From: an uncultured Garciella sp.
GTDB taxonomy: Bacteria > Bacillota > Clostridia > Eubacteriales > Garciellaceae
NCBI GenBank assembly: GCA_900555725.1
Contig: USMD01000029.1
Span: 1 to 19,026, forward strand
Length of the DNA: 19,026 nucleotides
Direction of reading: 5' to 3'
The stretch's first letter is position 1. Every line of letters starts with the position of its first letter. This document shows, piece by piece, positions 1 to 7,848 of the stretch. Below the pieces are notes generated by a model. It was given only the letters and a program-made list of their open reading frames with translations. It ran no database searches and was not told the DNA's origin. The translations under genes were made by a program, and so were the position numbers.

Positions 1-51
1 ATACGAGATGTCTGCCTGTCTCGTGGGCTCGGAGATGTGTATAAGAGACAG
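1..51 (+). other. Illumina Nextera i7 adapter (sequencing artefact)
   Basis: Bases 1-9 (ATACGAGAT) are the end of the P7 primer, 10-17 (GTCTGCCT) occupy the 8-base i7 index slot, 18-32 (GTCTCGTGGGCTCGG) are the Nextera read-2 primer and 33-51 (AGATGTGTATAAGAGACAG) are the Tn5 mosaic end. The order and lengths match the commercial construct exactly, so this is library DNA left on the contig end. Genomic sequence starts at 52. The adapter supplies a spurious ATG at 37 that artificially extends the first reading frame. Confidence 0.98.
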
Positions 52-186
52 CTATTATTGTTAGCTAATAGGAAAAATTTCATTACTTTTAATAATAGAT
101 ATGGCGATAATTATGAAAGTTTTATATTCAAAATTAATTATTATATAAATACTTCAATATCTGAAAAGCAAAGGGAGAGAATTCAC

Positions 187-825
187 TTGGACATAAAATT
201 AGAAAAACTAGAAAAGAATTTAGTCGCTAAGTATCAACAATGCAGTATAAAAGATAGCTCATTAAAAAGGCTTTATAAATTTAGCACAACAGAGATTTCA
301 GATGCTCTTGGAGGAAATAATGTAATGGAGTATACAATAAAACCAATAGATTCCAATATGCGAATCATAGGAAGAGCTTTTACAATACAACTTCCTTTAG
401 AAGATAGCGCATTAACCAATAAGGCGATTGAACAGGCACATTCGGGAGATATTTTAGTGATTCATACAAATTACTCAAAAAATAGAGCTGTATGGGGAGA
501 TGTAAAAACCCTTAAAGCTATGAAAAAAGGTATTGGTGGCATTGTGGTAGATGGAGCAATTCGGGATGTTTCAAGAAATAAAGAGCTTCACTTTCCCATA
601 TTTACAAAATATATAGTACCAGCTGCGAGTAAACATGTAAGAGGGGGAGAATTGCAAATTCCTATTATTTGTGGAGGGGTAGAGGTGAATCCTCGAGATA
701 TCATTATGGGAGATGAAAATGGGGTAGTAGTGATTCCAAAAGAAAGACTAAATGAAGTGATAGAAAAAGCTAGTGCGAAACTAAAAAGTGATGAAGAAAA
801 AATCAAAAAAATTTTAGCAGAATAA
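187..825 (+). CDS. RraA-fold aldolase/decarboxylase (HMG/CHA aldolase family)
   Basis: A 212-residue protein of the RraA / 4-hydroxy-4-methyl-2-oxoglutarate aldolase family, normally about 200-230 residues. The divalent-metal aldolase signature D-X20-R-D is intact (D105, R126, D127), within GIGGIVVDGAIRD; the GDENGVVVIP strand near the C-terminus is also typical. Enzymes with this signature split 4-carboxy-4-hydroxy-2-oxoadipate-like substrates to pyruvate plus an oxoacid and often decarboxylate oxaloacetate; true RraA RNase E inhibitors lack the full signature. I chose TTG 187 because a purine-rich site (AGGGAGAGA, 172-180) lies just upstream and the length then fits the family. The open frame runs back to 37 only because the adapter adds an ATG. 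Neighbours are a hydratase and a PrpF isomerase, which suggests it is the last, C-C-cleaving step of that pathway. The family call is firm; the substrate is inferred. Confidence 0.85.
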   Translation: MDIKLEKLEKNLVAKYQQCSIKDSSLKRLYKFSTTEISDALGGNNVMEYTIKPIDSNMRIIGRAFTIQLPLEDSALTNKAIEQAHSGDILVIHTNYSKNRAVWGDVKTLKAMKKGIGGIVVDGAIRDVSRNKELHFPIFTKYIVPAASKHVRGGELQIPIICGGVEVNPRDIIMGDENGVVVIPKERLNEVIEKASAKLKSDEEKIKKILAE

Positions 826-843
826 TTGTTAAAATAGGATCTA

Positions 844-857
844 TGTCAATTATGACA
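844..857. promoter_or_regulatory. Short palindrome TGTCA-N4-TGACA, possible operator
   Basis: A perfect 5+5 inverted repeat with a 4-base spacer lies 19 bases after the aldolase stop and about 150 bases before the hydratase start. The 180-base gap between these genes is larger than elsewhere in the cluster, so a separate promoter is possible, but I see no convincing -35/-10 pair. The operator role is a guess from position and symmetry. Confidence 0.25.
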
Positions 858-1005
858 CATTTAGCAGTGCTCATTAAATATAGTTTTAGATGATTATATT
901 TACAACTTATAAATATGATATAGAAAAAGGGATAAGATTCGGAAAGAATTTTCAAAGGAAAAATATTTTAAATTTAAACTTTTACTCATAAAGGAGGTAA
1001 ATAAA

Positions 1006-3321
1006 TTGATAAAGCTATTAGAAAACGATGTCGTGGTGTTAAATGGTCGTGAAATCATTTCACAGGATCAAGATTATTCAATAGTGATAAAGAATAAAAT
1101 CGGTAAAAAGGTTACTGTAGAACAAGCAAAAAAAGGCACTCTCACGTATAAGATTTTAAATACCCACAATTACTCTGAAGGAGTAAATGATCTACAATTA
1201 AAATTTGACTCTATTACTTCTCAAGATATTACCTATGTGGGAATTATACAAACAGCAAGGGCCAGTGGAATGGAAAAATTCCCAATCCCTTATGTTCTAA
1301 CAAATTGCCACAATAGCCTTTGCGCAGTTGGTGGGACCATCAATGAAGATGACCATAAATTTGCCTTATCTGCTGCTAAAAAATATGGCGGGGTTTATGT
1401 ACCACCTAATCTAGCTGTTATTCATTCCTATAATAGAGAAGTTATGACCAAATGTGGAAACATGATTTTAGGTTCTGATAGTCATACAAGATATGGCGCC
1501 CTTGGAACTATGGGGGTTGGAGAAGGTGGAGGAGAACTAGCAAAACAACTCCTTAACCAAACCTATGATATACAATACCCAGAGGTCATTGCTATTTATT
1601 TAAAAGGAAAATCTAATCCAGGTGTAGGTCCTCAAGATGTGGCCTTATCCATTATTAAAGCAGTTTACAATAATAACTTTGTGAAAAATAAAGTAATGGA
1701 ATTTATCGGAGAAGGGATTCAATATTTACCAGTGGAATATAGAAATGGTATAGACGTCATGACGACAGAAACTGCTTGCTGGAGTTCTATTTGGGAAACC
1801 GATGAAAAGGTCAAAGAATATTATGAAATTCATGGAAGATCAGAAGATTATAAATTATTAAGACCTGAAGAACTGGCAATGTATGACGGCCTTATAGAAG
1901 TGGATTTATCTAAAATCAAACCATCTATAGCACTTCCTTTTCATCCAAGTAAGGTGTACACCATTGAAGAGTTAAAGAAAAATCCAAAGGATATCTTTGC
2001 CAAAGTAGAAAAAGAGAGCAAAAAAACCTTTGAATCCAATGATATCTCCATTGATTTAATGAGTAAAATTGTAAACGGAAATATTTTAGTAGATCAAGGA
2101 ATCATTGCCGGTTGCTCAGGAGGTACCTTTGACAATATTGTTGCAGCTGCTGATATCCTACAGGGAAAATCTATAGGTAATGATGCTTTCTCAATGAGTG
2201 TTTATCCAGGTAGTCAGCCTACCTATATGGAACTAGTTAAAAATGGAGCAATCGCTGACTTAATGGCTGCGGGAGCCATTATCAAACCCGCTTTTTGCGG
2301 ACCGTGTTTTGGAGCTGGAGATACTCCTGCTAACAATGAGATTTCTATTCGTCATACCACCCGAAACTTCCCAAATCGGGATGGTTCAAAACCAACGGAT
2401 AGACAGGTATCTATGGTAGCTTTGATGGATGCAAGGTCCATTGCAGCAACAGCCCTTAATGGAGGTATTTTGACTGGAGCGGATGAAATAGATGTAGAAT
2501 ATAGCTCTAAAAAATACTACTTTGACACATCCATCTATAAGAAAAGGATTTTTGATGGTACAGATAAGGCAGATCCTTCTACAGAGTTAGTATTTGGACC
2601 TAATATTAAGGATTGGCCAAAGATGCCAAAGCTTACAAATCATATCATTCTAAAGGTAGTAACCCATATAACCGATCCTGTCACTACTACAGATGAACTC
2701 ATTCCCTCTGGAGAGACTTCATCTTACAGGTCCAATCCTCTTAAGCTTGCTGAGTTTACATTAAGTAGAAAGGATCCAAATTATGTAAATTTAGCAAAAA
2801 AGGTGCATCAATATGAAATATCTAGAGAAGAAGGCAATGATCCTTCAGAAAGTTTTGATGAATTAAACTTTGTATATCAGTCCATAAAAAATATACAGGG
2901 ATTTGAAGATATCGATCCAATAGAAATAGGAATTGGCAGTACCATTTATGCTAACAAGCCAGGAGATGGATCTGCAAGGGAGCAAGCTGCTTCCTGTCAA
3001 AGAATTCTAGGAGCTTGGGCAAATATTGCAAAGGAATATGCTACTAAACGATATAGATCTAATCTAATAAACTGGGGAGTTATTCCATTTCTTATTGAAG
3101 ATGAAAATTTAGTACAGAAAGATGATTTTATCTTTGTTCCTAATATAATAGATGCCATTAGAAATAAAGAAGATAAAATAATTGCCTATGTATTAGGAGA
3201 AGAGCCAAAAGAAATAAGTTTTTCCTTAGGATATTTAACCGATGAAGAAAGAGAAATTTTAGTAAATGGATCTCTTATTAATTTTAATAAAAATAATAAA
3301 AAGGTTTCTTTAGGTATATAA
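1006..3321 (+). CDS. Aconitase-superfamily hydratase, YbhJ-like
   Basis: A complete 771-residue [4Fe-4S] hydro-lyase of the aconitase superfamily, closest in layout and length to E. coli YbhJ (about 750 residues, function unknown). The three cluster cysteines are present: C370 in AGCSGG, and C431 and C434 in FCGPCFGAG, with the 61-residue and 3-residue spacing seen in aconitases. The active-site SDSHT (157-161) and the substrate-binding TTRNFPNRDGS (451-461) are also there. The swivel domain near residues 645-700 keeps GDGSAREQAA and KRYRSNLINWGVIPF. The start is TTG 1006 behind a near-perfect ribosome site (AAAGGAGGT, 990-998). It should add or remove water on an unsaturated tri- or dicarboxylate. 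The adjacent PrpF homologue recalls both E. coli ybhH-ybhJ and the acnD-prpF pair of the methylcitrate cycle, but no prpB, prpC or prpD gene is visible. The exact substrate is unknown. Confidence 0.88.
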   Translation: MIKLLENDVVVLNGREIISQDQDYSIVIKNKIGKKVTVEQAKKGTLTYKILNTHNYSEGVNDLQLKFDSITSQDITYVGIIQTARASGMEKFPIPYVLTNCHNSLCAVGGTINEDDHKFALSAAKKYGGVYVPPNLAVIHSYNREVMTKCGNMILGSDSHTRYGALGTMGVGEGGGELAKQLLNQTYDIQYPEVIAIYLKGKSNPGVGPQDVALSIIKAVYNNNFVKNKVMEFIGEGIQYLPVEYRNGIDVMTTETACWSSIWETDEKVKEYYEIHGRSEDYKLLRPEELAMYDGLIEVDLSKIKPSIALPFHPSKVYTIEELKKNPKDIFAKVEKESKKTFESNDISIDLMSKIVNGNILVDQGIIAGCSGGTFDNIVAAADILQGKSIGNDAFSMSVYPGSQPTYMELVKNGAIADLMAAGAIIKPAFCGPCFGAGDTPANNEISIRHTTRNFPNRDGSKPTDRQVSMVALMDARSIAATALNGGILTGADEIDVEYSSKKYYFDTSIYKKRIFDGTDKADPSTELVFGPNIKDWPKMPKLTNHIILKVVTHITDPVTTTDELIPSGETSSYRSNPLKLAEFTLSRKDPNYVNLAKKVHQYEISREEGNDPSESFDELNFVYQSIKNIQGFEDIDPIEIGIGSTIYANKPGDGSAREQAASCQRILGAWANIAKEYATKRYRSNLINWGVIPFLIEDENLVQKDDFIFVPNIIDAIRNKEDKIIAYVLGEEPKEISFSLGYLTDEEREILVNGSLINFNKNNKKVSLGI

Positions 3322-3401
3322 GCAAACTAGTGATTTTAAAAATATATTACTTACTTTATTGCTGATGAAAAATTTCAAGTAAAGAAAAAGGAGATGAGGA
3401 A

Positions 3402-4526
3402 ATGTATATGAAAAAATATCCTTGTGTATACATGCGTGGAGGAACAAGTAAAGCGGTATTTTTTCAAGAAAAAGATCTTCCGGAGGACAAAAGTTTTTGG
3501 GAGGAAATTTTCTTAAAGGTTATGGGCTCACCAGATGTGAAACAGATTGATGGCATGGGAGGAACGGTATCTTCTACTAGTAAGATTGCTGTTATTTCTC
3601 CCTCCGAAAGAGATGATGTAGATATAAATTATAATTTCTTTCAAGTAGATATTGAAATTCCACGGGTGGACAATAGTTCAAATTGTGGCAATATTTCATC
3701 GGCCGTAGGGCCCTATGCCATTGATGAAGGATTAGTAGAGGCAGTGGAGCCAATTACTATAGTAAGGGTATTAAATACCAATACCAATAAAATTATTGAA
3801 GAGCATGTTCGTGTAAAAAATGGAAAAGCAATGGTTCATGGCGAAGAAGTAATCAAAGGAGTACCAGGAACCGGTTCTAGAATTGATATGTATTTTGAAA
3901 AACCTGCCGGAGCAGCAACAGGCAAGTTATTCCCGACAGGAAACAAAAAAGAAGTATTTGATGTTCCTGACTATGGGGATATTGAAGTAACCGTAATTGA
4001 CTGCGCAAATCCAGTTGTATTTATAAGAGCTGAGGATCTTGGAATTCAAGGCACAGAGCTAACAGAATTAAATAACAATAAGGAAGTAATGGAACATATT
4101 GAAAGAATCCGGGGGCTAGCCGCACAAAAAATTGGATTTGTTAAAAATTGGGAAGAAACGAGAACAAAGTCTACATCTATTCCCAAGGTATCCATCATTT
4201 CAAAGCCTCAGAACTATAGGGATATGGATGGGAATCAGGTAAAGACTTCTGACATGGATATCTGTGTAAGAGCCATATCTGTAGGAAAGTTGCACAAGGC
4301 CTATCCAATGACGGTTGCAATAGCCACCGGTTCAGCAGCAAGGCTGAAAGGAACCATTGTTAATGAGCTGGTACAACCGGCAGCAGATCAAGATATTATT
4401 TTACTTGGTCATTCGAGTGGAGTAACATCTGTAGATATAAAAATGGACGGAGAAGAAGTGATTAAGGGAGGAGTAACAAGAACAGCTCGTAGGATCATGG
4501 ATGGCTTTGTTTACGTCAGAGATTAG
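3402..4526 (+). CDS. prpF: PrpF/YbhH-family isomerase (tautomerase)
   Basis: A 374-residue protein of the PrpF family, which has the diaminopimelate-epimerase double-barrel fold. Members move a C=C bond or proton: 2-methylaconitate cis-trans isomerase PrpF, 4-oxalomesaconate tautomerase GalD/LigU, methylitaconate isomerase, E. coli YbhH. Signatures are RGGTSK near the N-terminus, GMGGTVSSTSK, SSNCGN with the expected catalytic cysteine, ANPVVFI, and a C-terminal SSGVTSVDI segment. Both ATG 3402 and ATG 3408 are possible; the purine stretch AAGGAGATGAGG at 3388-3399 can serve either. The gene sits between the full hydratase and a truncated copy whose start follows 17 bases after this stop, so these are co-transcribed. 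The prpF symbol names the family; methylcitrate-cycle function is not shown because prpB, prpC and prpD are absent from the window. Confidence 0.88.
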   Translation: MYMKKYPCVYMRGGTSKAVFFQEKDLPEDKSFWEEIFLKVMGSPDVKQIDGMGGTVSSTSKIAVISPSERDDVDINYNFFQVDIEIPRVDNSSNCGNISSAVGPYAIDEGLVEAVEPITIVRVLNTNTNKIIEEHVRVKNGKAMVHGEEVIKGVPGTGSRIDMYFEKPAGAATGKLFPTGNKKEVFDVPDYGDIEVTVIDCANPVVFIRAEDLGIQGTELTELNNNKEVMEHIERIRGLAAQKIGFVKNWEETRTKSTSIPKVSIISKPQNYRDMDGNQVKTSDMDICVRAISVGKLHKAYPMTVAIATGSAARLKGTIVNELVQPAADQDIILLGHSSGVTSVDIKMDGEEVIKGGVTRTARRIMDGFVYVRD

Positions 4527-4543
4527 TAGGAGGAATTAAAAAT

Positions 4544-5476
4544 ATGATTACATTACAGGAAGGTAAAAATTATATTGTAAATAATGAAAAAATTCTTGCC
4601 ATTGACGAACGAGTTGATATTTCGCAAGAAGAAGCCTTTAAAAATACAATGACATATAGAGTGTTAGAAAAACATAATAAATCAAGTAATATGAAGCACT
4701 TAAACATTCAGTTTGACTCTATGGGGGTATATGATAACACCTATGTAGGCATTTTGCAAACAGCTCGAGCTAGTGGTTTAAAGGAGTTCCCTATCCCTTG
4801 TGTTTTTACAAACTGTCACAATGCACTTTGTGCTGTAGGTGGAACAATTAATGCAGACGTTCATAAATATGCATATTCCGCCTGTAAAAAATATGGTGGA
4901 ATTTATGTACCTCCCCATCAAGTAGTTATCCACCAATACATGCGGGAAATGATTATCAACTCAGGAGACATGGCAATTGTTTCTGATTCCCATACACGTT
5001 ATGGTACACTGGGATCCTTATCTATTGGAGAAGGTGGACCAGAATTAGTAAAGACAATGATTGGTAAAGGTTATGCTTTAGATTATCCAGAAGTAATTGG
5101 AGTATTCATGAGGGGAAAACCAAAACCATATGTAGGCCCTATGGATGTGGCTTTAAATATTATAGGAAGGGTCTTTAAAAATGGTTTTGTAAAGAATAAA
5201 GTCCTTGAATTCGTAGGACCAGGTGTTGAAAACCTATCAATGGACTTTAGAAATGGCATTGATACAATGACAACGGAATCTACTTGTCTATCTTCTATTT
5301 GGATAACAGATGATAAGACCAAAGAATTTTTTGAAACTCATGAGAGGTTGGAAAGCTATAAAGAAATGAAACCAGGAGCAATCGCTCTCTATGATGGAAT
5401 TATCGAAGTTGATCTAGATAAAATAGAAAAGATCCAATCTGAGGTGCAAAAGCCGTTAGATTGGATCTTTTTTTAA
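4544..5476 (+). pseudogene. Truncated second YbhJ-like hydratase (N-terminal part only)
   Basis: The 310-residue product aligns with the N-terminal 305 residues of the 771-residue hydratase upstream, sharing long blocks such as TYVGILQTARASG, CAVGGTIN, KKYGG.YVPP, SDSHTRYG, VKNKVLEF and RNGID.MTTE. It stops where the full copy continues into PSIALPFHPS, so it lacks all three Fe-S cysteines, the RNF substrate loop and the swivel domain. Its last 15 or so codons lie inside a terminator hairpin, so the missing half was probably removed by a deletion that joined the gene to its own terminator. Start and ribosome site (TAGGAGGA, 4527-4534) are still excellent and the frame has no stops, so a protein fragment is probably made. 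The paralogues differ at many positions, so this is an old duplicate or separate acquisition, not a recent tandem copy. Alternatives are a genuine N-terminal subunit (no partner is visible) or a misassembly. Confidence 0.75.
5427..5474 (+). terminator. Intrinsic terminator overlapping the end of the truncated hydratase
   Basis: AAAAGATCCAATCT (5427-5440) pairs perfectly with AGATTGGATCTTTT (5458-5471), with a 17-base loop and a T-run to 5474. The stop codon at 5474-5476 lies at the end of the T-tract, so the coding frame runs through the hairpin. Confidence 0.9.
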
Positions 5477-5609
5477 AATGCTGATACTTATTTTAAAAAA
5501 TTTAAAAAATTATATAAAAAATTTTCCTTTAAATTAAGAATAACTTTTACATAAAATTATATGGCCTTGACTTTATTAGCCCCAAAATATAAAATTAAGT
5601 TAAATGAGC

Positions 5610-5652
5610 ATATTGTGTTTTGTAATGCATTACAAAACACAATATATTTTTT
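5610..5652 (+). terminator. 36-bp perfect palindrome followed by T6
   Basis: ATATTGTGTTTTGTAATG (5610-5627) is followed directly by its exact reverse complement (5628-5645), with no spacer, then ATTTTTT. As RNA it would form a long stem with a small forced loop and a + strand U-tract, so a terminator is the simplest reading. No annotated gene ends here, and the upstream operon already has a terminator 140 bases earlier. A DNA-level role (operator, recombination site) is possible. The rest of 5477-5906 is very AT-rich and holds only this, the 5835-5883 hairpin and presumably the licR promoter, which I could not place. Confidence 0.6.
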
Positions 5653-5834
5653 GATAAAATTTTGAATAGAGTGTAAGTAAAGAGATGTAGTGAGTAATAT
5701 AAGATTAAAATTATAGAAAAATTTATAAAAGATTAGGAAGAGACAAATTTAAAAATAAAATAGATAGTAGGTTTAATGAAAGCATCATTTTTGTGCAGTT
5801 TTTTAGATATAAAGTTATAAAGTGAAGTATACAT

Positions 5835-5883
5835 AAAAATAGCATCTGATGGCTTAGGGAAAATTATCCTTAAGCTATTTTTT
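5835..5883 (+). terminator. Terminator-like hairpin in the licR leader (possible attenuator)
   Basis: AAAAATAG (5835-5842) pairs with CTATTTTT (5875-5882), and CTTAGGGA (5853-5860) pairs with TCCTTAAG (5867-5874) apart from one G-U. A ten-base bulge on the left arm separates the two helices. A T-tract closes the structure only about 24 bases before the licR start codon. That position suggests attenuation of licR or a block to transcription from upstream. The helix is imperfect. Confidence 0.45.
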
Positions 5884-5906
5884 AAAAACCATGAGGAAGG
5901 GATTCT

Positions 5907-7829
5907 ATGAATATTCGTTTGCAAAAGATCATAAAGTATCTCATGTCTGCCAATAAACCCATCACTAGCTATGAGTTGGCATCTGAACTACAAGTGAGTT
6001 CAAAGACAATTAGAAATGATATAAAGGAATTAAATAGAATCTTGGAGCAAATTCAGGCTTATATTGAATCTCAGAGAGGGAAGGGCTATCAGCTCATTAT
6101 TAAAGAGGAAAAAAGCTTTCATAAGTTTGTAAAGCAAGCATTGAAAGATACCCAGGATAAAATTCCTTCTGATTCCGAAGATCGTATACAATATTTGATG
6201 GAAAAGCTTTTGGTCAATTCAGATTATATAAAAATAGAGGATTTAGCAGATGAATTGTATGTTAGTCGTTCTACTTTAAAAAATGATTTGAAATCTGTAA
6301 GAAAAATACTAGATAAGTATCATTTGTTTTTAGAGCATAAACCGTATTATGGATTAAAAATAGTAGGAAATGAAATTCAAATCCGATATTGTATCTCTGA
6401 ATATTTGTATAATCAAAAATCTAATCTGATGGATCATCAGATTGATTGGATGGAGATTTTACCTGAAAAGAAACTAAACATAATAAAAAATAGTGTGCTA
6501 ATGCATTTGCGAAAGAATCATATTTTTATTTCTGATATTAGTTTACAAAATTTAATTACCCATATTGCCATTGCTTGCAAAAGAATTCAAGAAAAAAATT
6601 CGGTAGAAATGAGAGAAGAACACTTAAAAGAATTAAAAAATAAAAAGGAATTTCTTGTGGTACAGGAGATGGCAAAAGATCTTTATAAACAGATTGGAAT
6701 TCTTTTTTCTGATCATGAAAAAGCTTATTTAACCATTCATTTACAAGGAACAAAGCGAGCCAATTCAGCAATAGAAAAGCAGGAAGTGATTTCTATTCTA
6801 GAGGATGAGATTCAAAAGATAGTAAAAGAGATGCTTCAACGAATTGATGAAAAATATGATTTAGATTTAGAGAAGGATGAAGAATTATTTATTGCTATGT
6901 GTTTACATTTAAAACCAGCGATAAATCGATATAAATATCATATGAATATTAGAAATCCCATGCTAGAAGAGATTAAATCCAAGTATCCTTTATCTTTTGA
7001 TGCTGCGTTAATAGGAGCAGAAGTACTTTCTGAAAAAATGAAGATAAAAATAGATGAAAATGAAATTGGTTATTTAGCACTTCATATTGAAGTTGCTCAA
7101 GAGAGAAAAAAGAAAAATGGTATTAAAGTGCCTCGTTGTTTAATAGTTTGTGCTTCTGGATTTGGAAGTGCACAGCTTTTATTATATAAGCTTCAAAGGC
7201 AATTTCCAGATCAATTGAATATCTTAGGAACAACAGAATATTATAACTTAGCAAATCAATCTTTTCATAATTTGGATTTTATTATTAGTACCATTTCAAT
7301 TCATGAAAAATTGCCTATTCCTGTTATTCAGGTAAGCACCATTCTTGAAGATTCTGATTTAACCAAAATAAAAAAAATGATAGTGTATAAAGAAGCATCA
7401 GTAGAAGAGTATTTAAAAGAAGAATATACATATTTTCAAAAAGATTTTTATACTTCCAAAGAAGTGATACAATTTATTTGTGAAGAGTTAAGAAAAGATG
7501 GGAAAGTAAATAATGCTTATGTGAAATCTGTACTCAAAAGAGAAAAGTATTCCCCAACTAGTTTTGGAAATATGGTAGCAATTCCACATCCCATTGAACC
7601 ACAGACAAAAGAGACATTTTGGTGTATAGTAACCCTAAAAAAACCCATTCAATGGGGAAATAAGTCAGTTCAATTAGTAGTTTTATTAAATATAAGTAAA
7701 GAAAAGAAACAAGGGTTGCATCCTATGCATGAGTTATTAATAAGATTATTAGATAATAAAGAGATGGTGAACAATATCTTAAAGTGTAAAAATTATCAGC
7801 AATTAAGACAAATGATGAAGCGGATATAA
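5907..7829 (+). CDS. licR: LicR/MtlR-type PTS-regulated transcription activator
   Basis: A 640-residue multidomain activator of the PRD family that binds DNA. Order: N-terminal winged HTH (1-60, with SSKTIRNDI as recognition helix), second HTH/Mga-like segment (about 85-165, SRSTLKNDL), PRD1 (about 190-290), PRD2 (about 300-400), EIIB-like domain (about 408-500) and EIIA-like domain (about 510-640). The phosphorylatable residues are all present: PRD1 H219 and H278, PRD2 H334 and H393, EIIB C415 in CASGFGSA, EIIA H561 in AIPHP. In LicR, HPr phosphorylation of PRDs stimulates and EIIB-dependent phosphorylation inhibits. It has the same strand and lies upstream of genes encoding a complete lactose/cellobiose-family PTS and two 6-phospho-beta-glucosidases, so it very probably switches on those promoters. 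Start ATG 5907 follows AGGAAGGG. No defect is seen. Confidence 0.92.
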   Translation: MNIRLQKIIKYLMSANKPITSYELASELQVSSKTIRNDIKELNRILEQIQAYIESQRGKGYQLIIKEEKSFHKFVKQALKDTQDKIPSDSEDRIQYLMEKLLVNSDYIKIEDLADELYVSRSTLKNDLKSVRKILDKYHLFLEHKPYYGLKIVGNEIQIRYCISEYLYNQKSNLMDHQIDWMEILPEKKLNIIKNSVLMHLRKNHIFISDISLQNLITHIAIACKRIQEKNSVEMREEHLKELKNKKEFLVVQEMAKDLYKQIGILFSDHEKAYLTIHLQGTKRANSAIEKQEVISILEDEIQKIVKEMLQRIDEKYDLDLEKDEELFIAMCLHLKPAINRYKYHMNIRNPMLEEIKSKYPLSFDAALIGAEVLSEKMKIKIDENEIGYLALHIEVAQERKKKNGIKVPRCLIVCASGFGSAQLLLYKLQRQFPDQLNILGTTEYYNLANQSFHNLDFIISTISIHEKLPIPVIQVSTILEDSDLTKIKKMIVYKEASVEEYLKEEYTYFQKDFYTSKEVIQFICEELRKDGKVNNAYVKSVLKREKYSPTSFGNMVAIPHPIEPQTKETFWCIVTLKKPIQWGNKSVQLVVLLNISKEKKQGLHPMHELLIRLLDNKEMVNNILKCKNYQQLRQMMKRI

Positions 7830-7848
7830 GATAGAAAGGGATTGATCT

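Noticed and set aside
37..186. N-terminal extension of the first ORF from ATG 37
   Set aside because: The ATG and the first five codons are adapter sequence. Residues before TTG 187 do not fit the RraA family, and a ribosome site precedes 187.
1006..4526. Methylcitrate cycle (acnD-prpF) assignment
   Set aside because: The pair resembles acnD-prpF, but the hydratase has YbhJ-type length and layout, the neighbour is an RraA-fold aldolase, and no prpB, prpC or prpD gene is present in the window.
5733..5924. Minus-strand ORF across the licR leader
   Set aside because: It overlaps the licR start and the leader hairpin, lacks a ribosome site and shows no recognisable motif.
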